Assembly (NCBI GenBank): GCA_001600615.1
Contig: BCKK01000005.1
Location: 1,451,559-1,515,558 of the forward strand
Reading direction: 5' to 3'
Length of the DNA: 64,000 bases
Origin: Dioszegia crocea
Taxonomy: Eukaryota; Basidiomycota; Tremellomycetes; Tremellales; Bulleribasidiaceae
Within the stretch, counting starts at the first letter, position 1. Each line of letters starts with the position of its first letter. Of the stretch, positions 47,813-60,085 are shown in pieces. The notes under the pieces were generated by a model. It saw only the letters and a list, made by a program, of their open reading frames with translations, was not told the origin of the DNA and ran no database searches. A program made the translations under genes and the position numbers.

Positions 47813-48158
47813 TCTTGTCTGATGGCAGAAGGGTAGAGATGTGCCGTCTTTGAAAAGGAATGCTAAGTGCACTTAGCAGAGAGCAGTTCAGAGAAACATT
47901 TGCTGAATGGACGGCAGGCGGCCCGATCAGAAATGAGGAATGCTGTTTGTTCTACAGTGACTCTTCCTGCCATCATCTCCTCAAGCTCTATCTCGGTTTG
48001 GACAGTGACTGGTTATAGCTAGTAATCTCGCTGCATAAGTGTAGAATCGTGATATTCATATCCTTCAGGGGGCCAATCCCACTATTATTTGCAAGGGCAG
48101 CCTCACACCCGCACCACTAACGTCTCCTCATCCCAACACATGCGAGCCTGCTGCCTGA
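47813..48158. other. Intergenic region between F-box genes B and C
   Basis: 346 bp with no exon supported. It should hold the promoter of gene B and the 3' UTR of gene C. Confidence 0.5.
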
Positions 48159-50290
48159 CTATGCCTCCGCCTCTACTGCCACAGGGGCACCAGCCTCTTT
48201 GCTAATGGCTTCCAACTCCGCACGCAACGTCTCGTCATCCACATACTCCTCATAGTAGCTGAAATCCCACCCTCTAACCCACAAACCGGGACCGGTCTCA
48301 TTCAAGAGCCTGCGTTCCGGCGCCTTCTCCTCCTGCTCATCCGATAGAGCGGGTCGGCCCCTGCCCGAAGCTGTATAGCTATAGTATACCGTATTTCCAT
48401 GAATCTGAGCGCAAGTAGCAGATTCTGCCTCTCGATTGCTGATATCGAGAGAAGAATGTAAGCGAATCGGGGGCGCCTCCAACTCAGATTCAGCTCGGTT
48501 GGGAAGGGGCAAAGATGGTAATGTAGTTGATTCGAGGAAGAAGACGCGCTTTGATGTGCTGATGGTGATGAGATCGCGCTTAGTGGCTAGAAGTCGGATC
48601 TTCTTGCCGAGCTTTAGGAGGATTGTCTTTTGTGCGATTTGGTGTTGGCGCTGATGTGGATCAGGGAGCGCGAGAATCGAAGCGAACTCTCGAACGATGA
48701 GAAGCTGTCCCGTCCTCGTCGCACAGATCAGATCGGTGGCGGTAAGGCGACAACTATCAGTCAGTCTAGAATAATCTGCGACGAGGCTGATGGCGACTTA
48801 CGCGATGAATCCCTGCAGGCGAGAGAGCAGGATTGCCTCTTCTGAAGGTGTCCGAGAGGTCCAGGCGGTAGTTTCCAGAGCAGATGAGACCGGCCCACCG
48901 CCTTCAAGGACTGAGGAGTATCTTTCCGCTGTACTTGAAAAGCCAGGAATCTCCACCCTTCCTATAACAGACGGGGAGTTGAAGGAATGGCCGACTCCGC
49001 CGAGGGGGACCTCGAGAGGCGGAGGAGGGGGAGCGATGGGTGTTACGTCCTCCGCAACGTAGGTGTAGATCGTCGCGCAGATCTCCGGCAATGTAGAATC
49101 AAGAGGTGGAAAAGCTAGGATGTACTCTTTGGAGCGACGGTCGAATACGTGGATCTGCTGGAGACCGCCGACGAAAATGAAGCTGTCATCGAGCTCGAGA
49201 GACTATCAAGTCAGCTCAGCTAGAGTCGTTTGACATCTGGAAGACTTACCTTCACCCCAACTCGCACTCCCTCAGGAAAGCGATAGACATCCGGCTCCCT
49301 CTCGTCGTCCTCCAGATCCCAGAGATAGACACCGCCCTCTCCACCCGCTATTAAAGTACCGCGCCGACGTCCGCCGTGTGCTGGCTCTGCCCTCCCGCGG
49401 AACACATTACAATGTGTCGGTGGTGAAATCTCGCGGTAAAAGGCCAAAGCTTCGCGCGGCATTTCCGCGGGGGCACGTCTCCCTTCGGCTTCCGTCTTCT
49501 GAGCGTACTCCGGCGCAAGAGCCGAGTCGTAAGACCAGGCCTGAGTCAAGGAGCCGGATGAGTTGACGATGGGAGGCAGAGAGCGCGCCGAGGAGTACTT
49601 GCGGGTCGATTGGGCGATGTTCATGCGGGTACGATAGACTTGCAAAGTGTCTCTTCCTAGAATAATCAGCAGGTTCCGGATGAAAGGTGAACGAACCTTC
49701 GTATGGGTCAATGATCACGAAGTCATTACAGATCTCGATGCTTGCGCATTTTCGAGCCGCCATAATGGCAAAGACTACCTCGGACGAGCAGCGACCAATG
49801 ACTCTCAGACCGCCTTCACGTCAGTACAGCTCTTCGTCCAAACAAGCAGACGGCCAAGCTTACAGTCCTGATTCGTAGTAACGAGGTCTCCCCTTGCTGT
49901 ATATTGGAACTCCCATATCTTACCGCGCGTCCCAGCCTTGTGTAGCCATTCATCCCTACACCGCCCGAGCCGTTTGTTCCGACTCAGCATCTGTTCCCCG
50001 AGGCACATTCTACGCCAATCGACCGTGATGTGTTTCTCTAGCGAGCCCTGGGTCTTGATGCGTGCCGGGTCGATACCTGACCGTCGACAGGCATCGCGCC
50101 ATATCCCGCTCTTGTGCGAGAGCGAATGGATACGCCATGCTTTACAGACTGCGGTGACTGTTGCAAGTGCCGTGGGAGGGAGATGGGAGAGGATGTAGAG
50201 GAAAGTCGAATCTCCGAGGGTTTCGAGAGGGTCGGTCGGAGATGCAGACTCCACAGGGTCAGAAATGCTGCCGGTCATGTTGAAGGTCAT
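48159..50290 (-). CDS. F-box protein C of the tandem family
   Basis: Same layout as genes A and B. N-terminal F-box: ASPTDPLETLGDSTFLYILS followed by HLPPTALATVTAVCKAWRIH, then IWRDACRRSGIDPA. Shared motifs: GRDTLQVYRTRMNIAQS, EALAFYREISPP, GGEGGVYLWDLEDDERE, LDDSFIFVGGLQQIHVFDRR followed by ILAFPPL, and a C-terminal segment with ATCAQIHGNTVYYSY and WVRGWDFSYY. It has an extra acidic C-terminal tail (about 25 residues, ending VAVEAEA) that A and B lack. The start at 50290 (MTFNMTG) or the second Met four residues on are both possible. Gene C is divergent from an F-box/LRR-like gene, 266 bp away. Confidence 0.8.
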
Positions 50291-50556
50291 TCTTCCAAGC
50301 GAATAAGGAAGAAGAAACAGGATCGCTATGGTGCTATAGCTACTGATATGGGTGGATATGACAGACTCACAGAGGCAACACCAAGGCAACACAGAGGCCA
50401 TTCAGAGGTCCAGAGGGACCGGGGCCCCAGATCATACATATCCGACGTCCGTTGGGGCTCCGCGCCACAGCCAAATGATAGATCGATCGCTAAAAAGGCC
50501 TACAAATCACTCTGCCACAACTCTATCAGTCACCACAACACCAGCCAGCCTTCCGC
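50291..50556. promoter_or_regulatory. Divergent intergenic region F-box C / F-box-LRR-like
   Basis: 266 bp between two divergent start codons of F-box-type genes. It must hold both promoters. No named site was assigned. Confidence 0.4.
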
Positions 50557-52944
50557 ATGACTGCCACTTCCGTAGAATTACCTGTCATCTCTAACGTCCC
50601 GGAAGAAAATCCAACCCAAGACCAAGGAACGAGCACAAACAACCCAGAAACTGCCCCCATACTCCGACTTCCTCCCGAGATCTTCTCGAGTTTTCTAGAG
50701 CATGTTCCACCGCATCTCCTCCAGCGAACCGCTTTGGCGCTGCATCAGGTGTTTCCAGATGCTCGAGTGACGGAAGAGTTTTTATGGCGGTATGTGACGG
50801 TGAGGAAAGGAGAGCAACTGTTGCCGCTTTGGCATGCGGCACGGAGGCGTCGTGAGCGGATTGAGAAGGATGGGATGCGGGGAAGGGTCGAGGGGTTTGT
50901 TATGGAGGCTTGGAGGGGTGATGCTGATATATTGAACAAGTGAGCTTCTGACCGGGATAATTATTCCAATCCTCGGCAATACACTGATGATTCAGCGCTC
51001 TTCGGTGTATACCTGATGTCCCCGTGCTGTTGGTGAATATGGGAACGAATTTCGCTCCTGAACACCTTGCGGAGATGTTTGAGATCCCTCGACCGACAAT
51101 GCAGCGGCTTGAGCTCAGGTTCAAGCCGTATGTTGAGCAAGCCAGTTATTACCAGTTCCTCAAGGGTAAGTCAATTCATCAGTCTCGAGGACAACGCTGA
51201 TTAAGCAGGATCATACTTTGACACGGCCATCGAAATGCTCACTCACAAATGGCCTGTATCACCTTCCTTTACTCGACTAGCTATAGTCCAGGATCTACCC
51301 CCTCGAACAAAACATATCGCCCTCCCTCTCCCTACCCAGAGCTCCGGCACTTCCACCGCCGTAGCAGCCAGCCCAGCCACTAGCACCCTTGCTTCGACAT
51401 CTGCCAGTGCCGCTGCCTCGTCCCAGAATAGTCCCACCATCCTACCCTCATCCCTCGCTACAGATGTCGCCGCTTTGGACCTAGGATCAGACGAAGATGA
51501 GCCAGAGTCAATATCGACAGAACCCGTCGTTGAACCCCGAGGATACACGGGCCACGGCCCGTTTGGATATCTGAGTGATAAGCTCGCTTGGGCTCGACCC
51601 AAGACTTTCGCCCAACCTGTTGTCTTCTTCGATATTAAGTGCATTGCCCGCTTCAGTGCTTCACCCTCCGCTCGACATCTCACACATGTCCGTCTACGTG
51701 TACCCTCGCGGGACGTCGTCTCGATCCTTGTCGCTCCTCCCGGTAAGACATACTTGCCATCCCTCCGATATCTCGATATATCCACTACGAATGTCCGGCT
51801 AGATCAACCTCTCTCGGCTCTGCTAAAGCAATATGATCAGCTCGAACATCTCGTCATGGACCGTGTCAACCTATTTGGGTTCCAAGCAAAGGACAAAGGC
51901 GCGGAAATGTGTCGGACCCTGGGCGGAATGGTGCCTTCTGCCGGTCTGGCCAGGGGGAAAGAGCGCGAGAGGGCGATCGCAGCATGGGATGTGGCAGAGC
52001 GGACGCGCGCGGCTATAGCCCACGCTGAGGCTGAGCGGCGTAAAGCCCAAGGCGGGGCAGGTTCGGGATCAGGAAATGGTGGAGGCGCAAGCACAGGCGC
52101 CGAGACTCCGCTAGAACAAGCAGCCCGACAAGCCAGGGAAGCAGCAGCCGAGCGAGATAGGCAACTCGACCTAGCCCGAACTAGGCGAGGTCATCGCTCA
52201 GCAGCCATGTCCACATTCTCACTACGGACAACATCCCGTCGGACTTCCATATCTGCGTCAGGACCCTCAGCGGCCGCAGCGGCAGGCGTCACCCTTGGCG
52301 CTCCGGACCGACTGTACCTCGTTCTTCCCCCTTTACCCTCTTTGCGCACAATGTCGGTAGGCGGTGAAGCCCGATTGACGCCAATACAGATCCGGGAGTG
52401 GTCTGCCGAATTCCATGTTGGATGGAGAGAGAGTTTAGGGAAAGTTGCGGGATGGGCGGGACATGTAGGGGAGAGATATGAAAGAGCTCGGCGGAAAGCG
52501 GACGAATGGGCTGTACAGCAATTACGATCTGCTGAACCCTTATCTTCATCCGGAAAGGGGAAAGGCAAGGTGGTTTCTAAAGTCGCCTTGCCTCGCCCAC
52601 CGACCGACGTCAGGCTCTATCGATATCCCTACCCTACCGATTCCTCTGCTCAGCCCTTCGATCCTACCGACCCAACTGCCGGTCTTGTCCTGATTGAGCA
52701 AGACGATGCGTCTTACCTCGGAGTCTATAAAGACAGCCTGGCGGATGCGGACATGTACGCAAGTGACAATTCGTGTCCGCCGCCCTGCGTGTTTTGTACC
52801 GTGCCGGATTGCGAAGGACCGCCGAGGAGGGGTGATGAAGGTGGGAAGGTTGATGGGAGGGGAGGGATGGACGGCAAGCATGTGGATGGATGCGGGCATT
52901 TGGTCGGAAGGGGTATTTGGGGCTGGGAGGGGATGGGGAATTGA
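50557..52944 (+). CDS. F-box/LRR-like protein
   Basis: Three exons (50557-50939, 50996-51165, 51209-52944) give 762 residues. The N-terminal F-box is ILRLPPEIFSSFLEHVPPHL then LLQRTALALHQVFPDARVTE. After it come leucine-rich segments with spaced LxxLxL-type strands (VPVLLVNMGTN, MQRLELRFKPYVEQASY, HLTHVRLRVPSRDVVSI, SLRYLDISTTNVRLDQPLSA and HLVMDRVNLFGF), consistent with an LRR-like substrate receptor. A long Ala/Glu/Arg-rich helical insertion with Gly/Ser linkers lies at about residues 420-540. Near the C-terminus is a Cys/His cluster, CPPPCVFCTVPDCEGPP and later HVDGCGHLVGRG, possibly metal binding. Sequence is unrelated to the propeller-like F-box family next to it, beyond the F-box itself. 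Confidence 0.6.
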
Positions 52945-53260
52945 GCTGGCCCGGTGATCTGGAGGATGGCTGCCCAGCGTTATTGAGGATGGATTTATTA
53001 TAAGTTGATTGTGAGCTGCACCTATTATTACACTGATGCGTAAGCTGACGCTGGCAGATCTGTAGCGCAATTTTGGCTTGTCTTGTAGCAAATGCAGCAC
53101 GTTCCAAGCCGGTAAACATCGATATCTAGACCCCACGTATTGGCATGTTGGCAAATATGATCTTTCGGCGAGCTGTAGCTGTCGTCGCCGCGGTCTACTC
53201 TGACTCCTCCTGCCAGATCGCATCTATGTTGCATGCCTAACAAATCGGCCCGTATCTAAA
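52945..53260. other. Convergent 3' region F-box-LRR-like / SER1
   Basis: 316 bp between gene ends. Open frames here are chance readings. It likely holds two 3' UTRs. Confidence 0.5.
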
Positions 53261-54572
53261 TCAAGCTGTGAACTCCTTAATATACTCGCACAACCCCTGT
53301 ACCGACTCGATCGTCACAGCGTTGTACAAGCTTGCTCGTATACCTGATTGTCAGCATCTGACTACTACCGGCATAGCTGACCACTTACCTCCGACCGAAC
53401 GATGCCCCTTGAGCTGTCTAAAGCCCTTGCCATCTGCACCCTTCAAGAATCGCTCATTTGCCCCATCACCCGTCATTTCCCAAACGACATTCATCCAGCT
53501 CCTCGCGTCCTTCTCACGAACAACCAATCTCGCCTTGCCCGCCGCCTCCGCTTCATTCAAAACTTCATACAACAATCTCGCCTTCTCCCTATTTGTCTCC
53601 TCTAGATTTTGAATCCCGCCTTTACCCAACAGATACTCCAACACCAATGCCGAGACGTAGATGGCAAACACCGGAGGAGTGTTATATAGCGATTGATTAT
53701 CCGCGAGGATCTTATACTCGTTTTGGATAGGGACAGGGGGTATACCGCCGAGCTTCATAGCTTCAGTCGTGTCTGCCAAATAGTCGTTTCTGACAATGAT
53801 GACGGTAACGCCGGCAGGCCCAAGGTTCTTCTGCACGCCAGCGTGGATGATGGCATGACGTTCGAAATGGGGGATTGGGCGAGAGATGAATGACGAGGAA
53901 TAGTCACCGACAAGAGGGACGCCCTCGGGAACTTTGTCGTAAGGGAAGGCATAGGGGGAAGTTTGGTCTAAGGGGTATTCAATCCCGTTGATCGTTTCGT
54001 TCTCGCAGTAGTAGACCATCGCGGCGTCGGGGGAGAAGTCGTACTCGTCCGACTTGGGAAGAGTGGTGTATTTGGTAGGTTTGGTAGTTGCCGCGATGCG
54101 GGGGTTGGCAAGGGGTTCTTGTCCAGGTTGAGGGGGCATGGTCAGGCGTTGTGCCTCCTGGTAGGCTTTGGCAGACCACGTGCCTGTAACGACGTAGTCG
54201 ACCGTGGGAGGGGTATATGTGGTATCGGCCTTGTGCTTTATACGGCGGTGGGCAAGGAGGTTGAGAAGAGTGGAGGAGAATTGGGTGGTAGCTCCGCCCT
54301 GAGCAAAGAGGACCGAGTAGTTGTTAGGGATTGACAATAGTTTGCGGAGGTTGGCTGCGGCGTGAGCTGCAGCCCTGCTCATAGTAGAAGAACTTACCCT
54401 CAGCACCAAAGATGATCGCTTCGAACTCTTTGCTCCTGTGACTCAATTCACAGATACCCATACCGGTCCCCTGGTAATTCAGGAGCCCCTTGGCGGCCTC
54501 CTCAAGCACCGGGGTAGGGAGAGGCGAAGGCCCCGCGGCGAAGTTGTGGACGTCTGTGCGTGAAAACGACAT
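53261..54572 (-). CDS. SER1: Phosphoserine aminotransferase
   Basis: PLP-dependent enzyme (EC 2.6.1.52) that converts 3-phosphohydroxypyruvate and glutamate to phosphoserine and 2-oxoglutarate in serine synthesis. Three exons encode about 400 residues, the usual length. The N-terminus reads VHNFAAGPSPLPTPVLEEAA, then GMGICELSHRSKEFEAII, both class V aminotransferase landmarks. FAQGGATTQFSS and VTGTWSAKAYQEA line the cofactor site. The PLP lysine lies in HAGVQKNLGPAGVTV. The C-terminus is GFRQLKGHRSVGGIRASLYN then an acidic helix. The first intron follows GAE in exon 1 and the last lies just after SVGG; both restore the conserved sequence when removed. Divergent from the DUF1776-like gene. Confidence 0.95.
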
Positions 54573-55088
54573 GTTTGAAGAGCTGGCGACCGAGTTAGAG
54601 AGTCTTGTGGGTGATGCCTGGCTATATTATGCCTTTGTATTGTACTGTTATCGAGTCGATGCTGAGATGATGCTTCACCATGACACCATCTCATCGTAGA
54701 TTCGGAAATCACAATCACATGCCGTAATCTCTGTGGATCCAGCGTGGGAAAGTGAAATCTGAAACACGGCTTCCAACGGAACCTTGCTCACCCAAACCTT
54801 AAATTGTCTCGAGCCAAGGTACCGATCTCCATTCCATCTCACTCTCATCATACCTCACTATCGATCACCTCAAAGCCTGACCTACAAAGCCCACTGTGTC
54901 GCTTAGCCTTACTGTCTTAAGTGGCTACTCGCAAGCACGAAGCGGAAAGACGCGGCGGGACCGTTAGAAGCGGCCTGGGAAGCGAAGGGAACGTGCGAAG
55001 AAGCATTCGTCGCGTGCACTTCATCTCGCTCTACGCCTTTGCTCCCTAGGAGATACCTAGGAGATAAGGCCTCTACCATCTGTCAATC
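54573..55088. promoter_or_regulatory. Divergent intergenic region SER1 / DUF1776-like
   Basis: 516 bp with no exon supported. It should hold both promoters and leaders. A GTGCACTTC-type element is visible but no amino-acid-control (Gcn4, TGACTCA) site was seen. Confidence 0.4.
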
Positions 55089-56970
55089 ATGGGTGGACCT
55101 CAATCACCCCCAACGCATGTGCCATCCTCATCCAGAAATGTCGTCACCTCCCCACCCTCGACTCTCGCTCTCTTATCGCTCGCCCAAGACATTGCGGCAC
55201 TGGTATCTCTTTCGCTAGAAGCGACCGCTTCGCTCGTCCATGACTGGGTACACTCTTCCCTCCTGACGATTGGTGTAGGTCATGGTCAGGTCGTCCCCTA
55301 TGCGCCACCTCCTGCCAAGGGCCCGAAAGCCTCCATGGGTCGAGGTGAGGCTGGAAGGGGGTTAGCAGTGGTCTTTGTTGGTGCTGCAGAGTGTAAGTCG
55401 AGCGTTATTGAAGCAGTGCGTGATTCATGTCAACCAAAGCAAAGGCTGACACTGTAGCGACTGGTCAATCCCTCACCTTTCACCTAGCCAAGTCAGGCTA
55501 TACCGTCTTTGCCCTTCTACCCTTACCGTCACCCCACTCGCCACCCACCTCCCACGCCCTCTCATCCCTACTCCTCACATGGTCTGCCGCTCAGAAGCGC
55601 CTTCGCTCGCGATATCCAAGGCACCCTGGCTCAATTATCCCCATCATGGTCGATCCCGAATCCAAAACTCAGACATGGTCTCAAGAGATGAAGGGTAAAG
55701 GGCGGGCGCGGTTCGGACACGCTAGCGAGACGGTGCGGGCGTACGTGGCGGAGAATAGGCTCAGACTCGTCGCTGTCATCTGCGCGAGTCGTGAAGATAT
55801 ACGAACTGAAATGTACGAGGAGTATGAGGGAGAGGCGGACGCTCGCTCGGACGATGATGGAGAGGGCATGGACAGGGATTTGAGGCCCGATTCCCCTGAT
55901 ACGGAAATGATCGAGGAATATCAAGGTGGAGAGACATCCCACTTTGGATTTGGCGGTATGATGTCGACAAGCGGAGGTCTGGGTATCTCTCTACAGCCCT
56001 ATCAACCCGCCATCTCTCCATCGGTCATCTCGAGGATTCCCCACCCCGCCACCCGAATGTTTACGACTCCCTCGGGCCTACTGGCTGCGGATGAATCTGC
56101 TCTACTCTCTCTATACCGCTCGAATGTACTTGAACCTCTCGCTGTCATTCGGGAATTTCAGGATCTGCTCGCGGTACCTGCGCGCCCTGATGGCAGGAGG
56201 GGCAGGGTCATATTTGTCAACAGTTCCGCAAGGCTGGGGCAGGACGGGGAGTACGTTGCGGGTAGGGAAGCGGCGCTGGGTGTTATCCAAGCGGCAAGAG
56301 GCGAGACGGCGAGGGTGTTACGAGAGGAAATGAGTGAGATCGGGGTGGAGGTATGCGAGGTTGCTGTCGGTGAGTCCAGTCTTTCCACCACTTATAGGGC
56401 CCCGAAGCTGATAGTCATAGGCCCCATGACACCTCGCCTCGCACCTAACGCACCTGGTGCTCGGCATCTTCGTCACATTAGTGAGGACAGTGCGGGATCA
56501 GGGAATGATGCAGGTCGGAGGAGATTAATGGAGAGTGTGCTTCTTGCGTGAGTTATCCTCACACTCTGTCTTAGGCTTTTCTCATAATTTCGATAAGGCA
56601 AAAGCTGATCTTACAGTCAAAATCGAGGAACCGGCCAGTTAGTAGGAACGACACCTATCCCTGATCGTAAGTCACCCCTATCCCTTATGCTCCAAGTCTA
56701 GCCCTGAGCTAATCCCACCCAGCCGCTCTGTCCCGCTCCACTATCCTCGCGTCTCGTCTCGCCCTCTTATCTCAACTCTGGGAGGTCGACGACGCTTTAC
56801 TCTATTCTTCCGTCCGTCGCGCAATTGAAGATCGATACCCGCGCGCAAAGCATCATGCGGGCCTCAGCCCGTTTGTCGAGAGTCTTGCAGGGGCGGTGCC
56901 GGGTATGGGAATGATGAAGGCTGTTGGAAGGTGGGTGTTGGGTAGGCTGTTGGTGCCTAGGGGGGGATGA
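55089..56970 (+). CDS. DUF1776-like Rossmann-fold protein
   Basis: Four exons (55089-55392, 55458-56547, 56617-56666, 56723-56970) give 563 residues. An N-terminal Ser/Pro-rich region and helix (ALLSLAQDIAALVSLSLEAT) precede a Rossmann-like start, GLAVVFVGAAE joined across the intron to TGQSLTFHLAKSGYTVFAL, similar to the nucleotide-binding start of short-chain dehydrogenases (G-x3-G-x-G is degenerate). RLRLVAVICAS and GRVIFVNSSARLG correspond to later beta strands. An acidic linker (EEYEGEADARSDDDGEGMD) interrupts the domain. The layout fits the fungal DUF1776 family of unknown function. No catalytic Y-x3-K was seen, so it may be non-enzymatic. Confidence 0.5.
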
Positions 56971-57248
56971 GTCAGGGGGGAAGTTGCAATTTTGGTTTAT
57001 CGGTTCGGTTCGATTTGGGTTGTATGTATGGTCTTTGACGTTGTCTGTAGTTTGTGTATGTATGAGCTGCGGCGAATCGATCCTTATCTCGCCTGCATGT
57101 ATGTATTCGCGCGACCGTAAGCGGGTGCTGAATAGCCAGCGATATCTTTCCGGCTAATACACACTGCGGCTTCTATTCTACATCTGGCCAACTCCTCGCG
57201 ATCGTACGGGATCGAACTGTTACATCATCAATACATGCATTGCCTAGA

Positions 57249-60085
57249 TCAGGGCGAAGGTGGCCTATGGGCGCGCGGCTCCTTCCAATTGCCCTTGAAG
57301 AGCTTTTGGTCCGGTCCCGCTCCGTCATATATTGTGGGGTATCGTTCTTCAATGAGCTACGAGTTCAGCTTGACCCAACCTCGCGCGTAACGTCAAAGCT
57401 CGCAGTCACGTCTCACTCACCTCGTACAACTCGGAACAATTGTGCTTCAGTATGCCTCGAACGTCTATCTGACTCTGACCCAGCGAATTACTGCAGTGCC
57501 TTCAGCCCTATCCATAGTGGGGGAGGTGTTGTAAATGCTCACGTTGGGCCTGGTGGATCATAAATGCAGACGTAGAGAGTAGAGACGCCCGCCTCCTGTT
57601 TGATGTAGTCAGGAATTGTCTTCAAGGGCCCCGCACGCCCACCCTCGATTTCGGTACTGTACTGCTCGCGCGCATCTGAGAGGCAAAGCCTTGACTCACA
57701 ATGGACTTGCAAAGAACATTAGCAATCGCAAACGCGACGACCGAGGCGTAGACTACGAAGGCCCTTTCGATTTCAGTATGAGTCATCGCAAGTTAAAAGG
57801 AGAACTCACCACTCCCACCACATCATCTTGAAACTAACATGGTCGTCCGAGTCAAGAGCTGCATGAATCATCAGCAAGTAATTGCTAACTCGTGTGTCGC
57901 TGAGACGCTCACCTTGCATGTAAAGATAGGTCACTACAAATGCGATGACAGCGCAGCCCCAAGAAGCCGCGCCGAGTGCTGGGCCATGTCAGCTTCGCCA
58001 TCGATCATATACACTCCTATTCTCCTCAGCATTTCTCCTTACCACTTACCATTGGAGACTAAAGCATCGTTCAAAAGTGCTCCGAGGCCATTTTTAAAAT
58101 CTGCATTTGTGGTCAACGAGCAAAATTGCAACTCAGTGGCAAGCTCAGTCCAACTCACGATTCTTCTGCAAGCCCTCTACATTCTTGAGATATAGCCGCT
58201 TCCTTATCGGACCCATGCTCTTAGGCTTTCTCGATCCGAGATGCTCAGTGAGTCTACCGATTCTACCGAGCTTGTTGAGGTGTTTTTCTTGAATGATGGC
58301 GCCCTTCTTGGCAAATGCGTAAGTCCGTTTCGCCGCTTCAGTCTATTGTCCAATCAGCTTTGGTGCTGAACGTGCGGGCAACATTGGGAGACTGCACGTA
58401 CGTAGCTGAGCTGAAAATCGTTGACGCCTACAGAAGTGATTAGTAACGTAACATTGTTCGTTGGTAGACTGCGGTAAAATTTACCAATGACGATGCAGAC
58501 ATCTACCTGGTCAGCGATGGGGAATGTATGACAAGGCACTATGACGAAGCTTACATCTGTTGTATTTCTCCGCCATAGAGGCTAGGAAGTCTAGGGCGAA
58601 TCCCAGCTGCACGTATCAGCAAATCTAATAATGACCCGTAGTGGGCTTGGCACGTACACAACAAACCAAAGCCCCACCTAGGCCCGGAACTGTAGCCACA
58701 CATCAGCGATCCCCTCCGGCAATTCTGACTATCACTCACTGGAGTCGACGATAGTCTCCAGGAACCACAAAGCAAAATTGATGATATCAGTAATCAAAGC
58801 ATTGAGTGCCATTGATCCAAGAGACGTGGTGACGCTATACCTCAAAGCGTAAGGGATAGTAGCAGGGACACGATCGAGAGGATTTTCATCCTGGAACCAT
58901 TCTGAAAGCACTGCGTTAGCCTCGAATCGGCCACAGCCCAGACTTAAAACACAACGCACTGCTGTAGGGACCGCCTGCTAGGGTAGTGACGATGATATTC
59001 GCTATTGTCTAAGATCGGTCAGATTCACGTTGCGTCAGACTGGTCCAGGACTCACTCCGCTGACCCAGTTCTGAGCGAACAGGAGGAACAGCGAACAAGA
59101 GATTGCTTGCGCCCAACCACAGCCTCCCGTTTCACAACCTGTTCTGGTCAACTTCGACCTGGGGATGAGACTCTACCTTCGTGTTTCGGGATGAAGCGGA
59201 TTAGACCACAGATCACAGAGACCGCCCCGAAAGCGACTAGCAGTGTTTGCAACAGCACGCCTGATTTGGATTAGTAGGCGGTACACTGAATCGTGAAATG
59301 ACAACACACCCATGATGACAACGATATAGACGCTTGGATGCTGCCCTCCAATCTTGCTGACCACCCGTATCATGACAGCCGCGCGAAGCATCATGTCTCT
59401 GAATGCGCGTGTGAAGCACATGAGGATAAGGAAGACGGCTCCGGTGATCAAGAGGGCTCCAACAAAATAGTCTGTCAATATCAGCGATGACATTCCGCCA
59501 ACTAACCGTGATTCATCATAGCGACTACCAAGTCAGTAACAGCAATCGAATTTTGAACAGCCCTGAGTGTACTCACGCCCTCCGCCAGTGAGCCCGGATG
59601 AAATCAGAAGTAGCTGTCCACTCCACACCAACAGAAGAGGAACGTAGTACGAGAACTGTGATGATGAGTGACTACTCATAGGCATAGACAACTCACAAGT
59701 AACAGGAGTAAGGCGCAAAGCAATCCAAGCACGGAAGCACCAGCGAGGATTAAAGCGATGTTTCTGATAGCTTCAGCTTTCTCTGCTGTTGTCGCGAAAT
59801 AACTCACAAGTCTACCGGAGGAAGCTGCTCGGCGGGCATCTCACCGCTTTTGGTAACCGTCATCGAGCTCATCATCTTCAGGTACACATCTGCGTTTTGT
59901 TGCACCTGGAAGATCATCCACGCGCCGAGCGCAATGTAAGTGGTGAAGACGATGCCGAACGCAATAGCCCATTTCTTATCTCGCCATTTGATCTCGCCCT
60001 CCGGGTACCGCCCTTCCTGCTCCTTCTTGGCTTTGGCGGAGCGTTCAATGTCAACCTCGATCTTGTGTTCGGCTTTCTCCGTCAT
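57249..60085 (-). CDS. PNS1: PNS1-like choline-transporter-like protein (CTL/SLC44)
   Basis: Multi-pass plasma-membrane protein of the CTL family. Start MTEKAEHKIEVDIERSAKAK, then a cytosolic stretch and KWRDKKWAIAFGIVFTTYIA, typical of fungal Pns1. Further helices: NIALILAGASVLGLLCALLL, FSYYVPLLLVWSGQLLLISS, YFVGALLITGAVFLILM. The C-terminal part keeps the CTL signature: YVCIVIG, FKNGLGALLNDALVSN, a string of helices, EAGVSTLYVCIYDPPGP and the final LIEERYP. At least 15 short exons were needed, several of only 25-60 nt, so some exon joins are uncertain. Function of fungal Pns1 is unclear (yeast PNS1 does not transport choline strongly). TGA at 57249-57251. Confidence 0.8.

Noticed and set aside
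50557..52944. Fourth member of the propeller-like F-box family
   Set aside because: It shares only the F-box-like start. None of the array's C-terminal motifs is present, so it is treated as a separate family.
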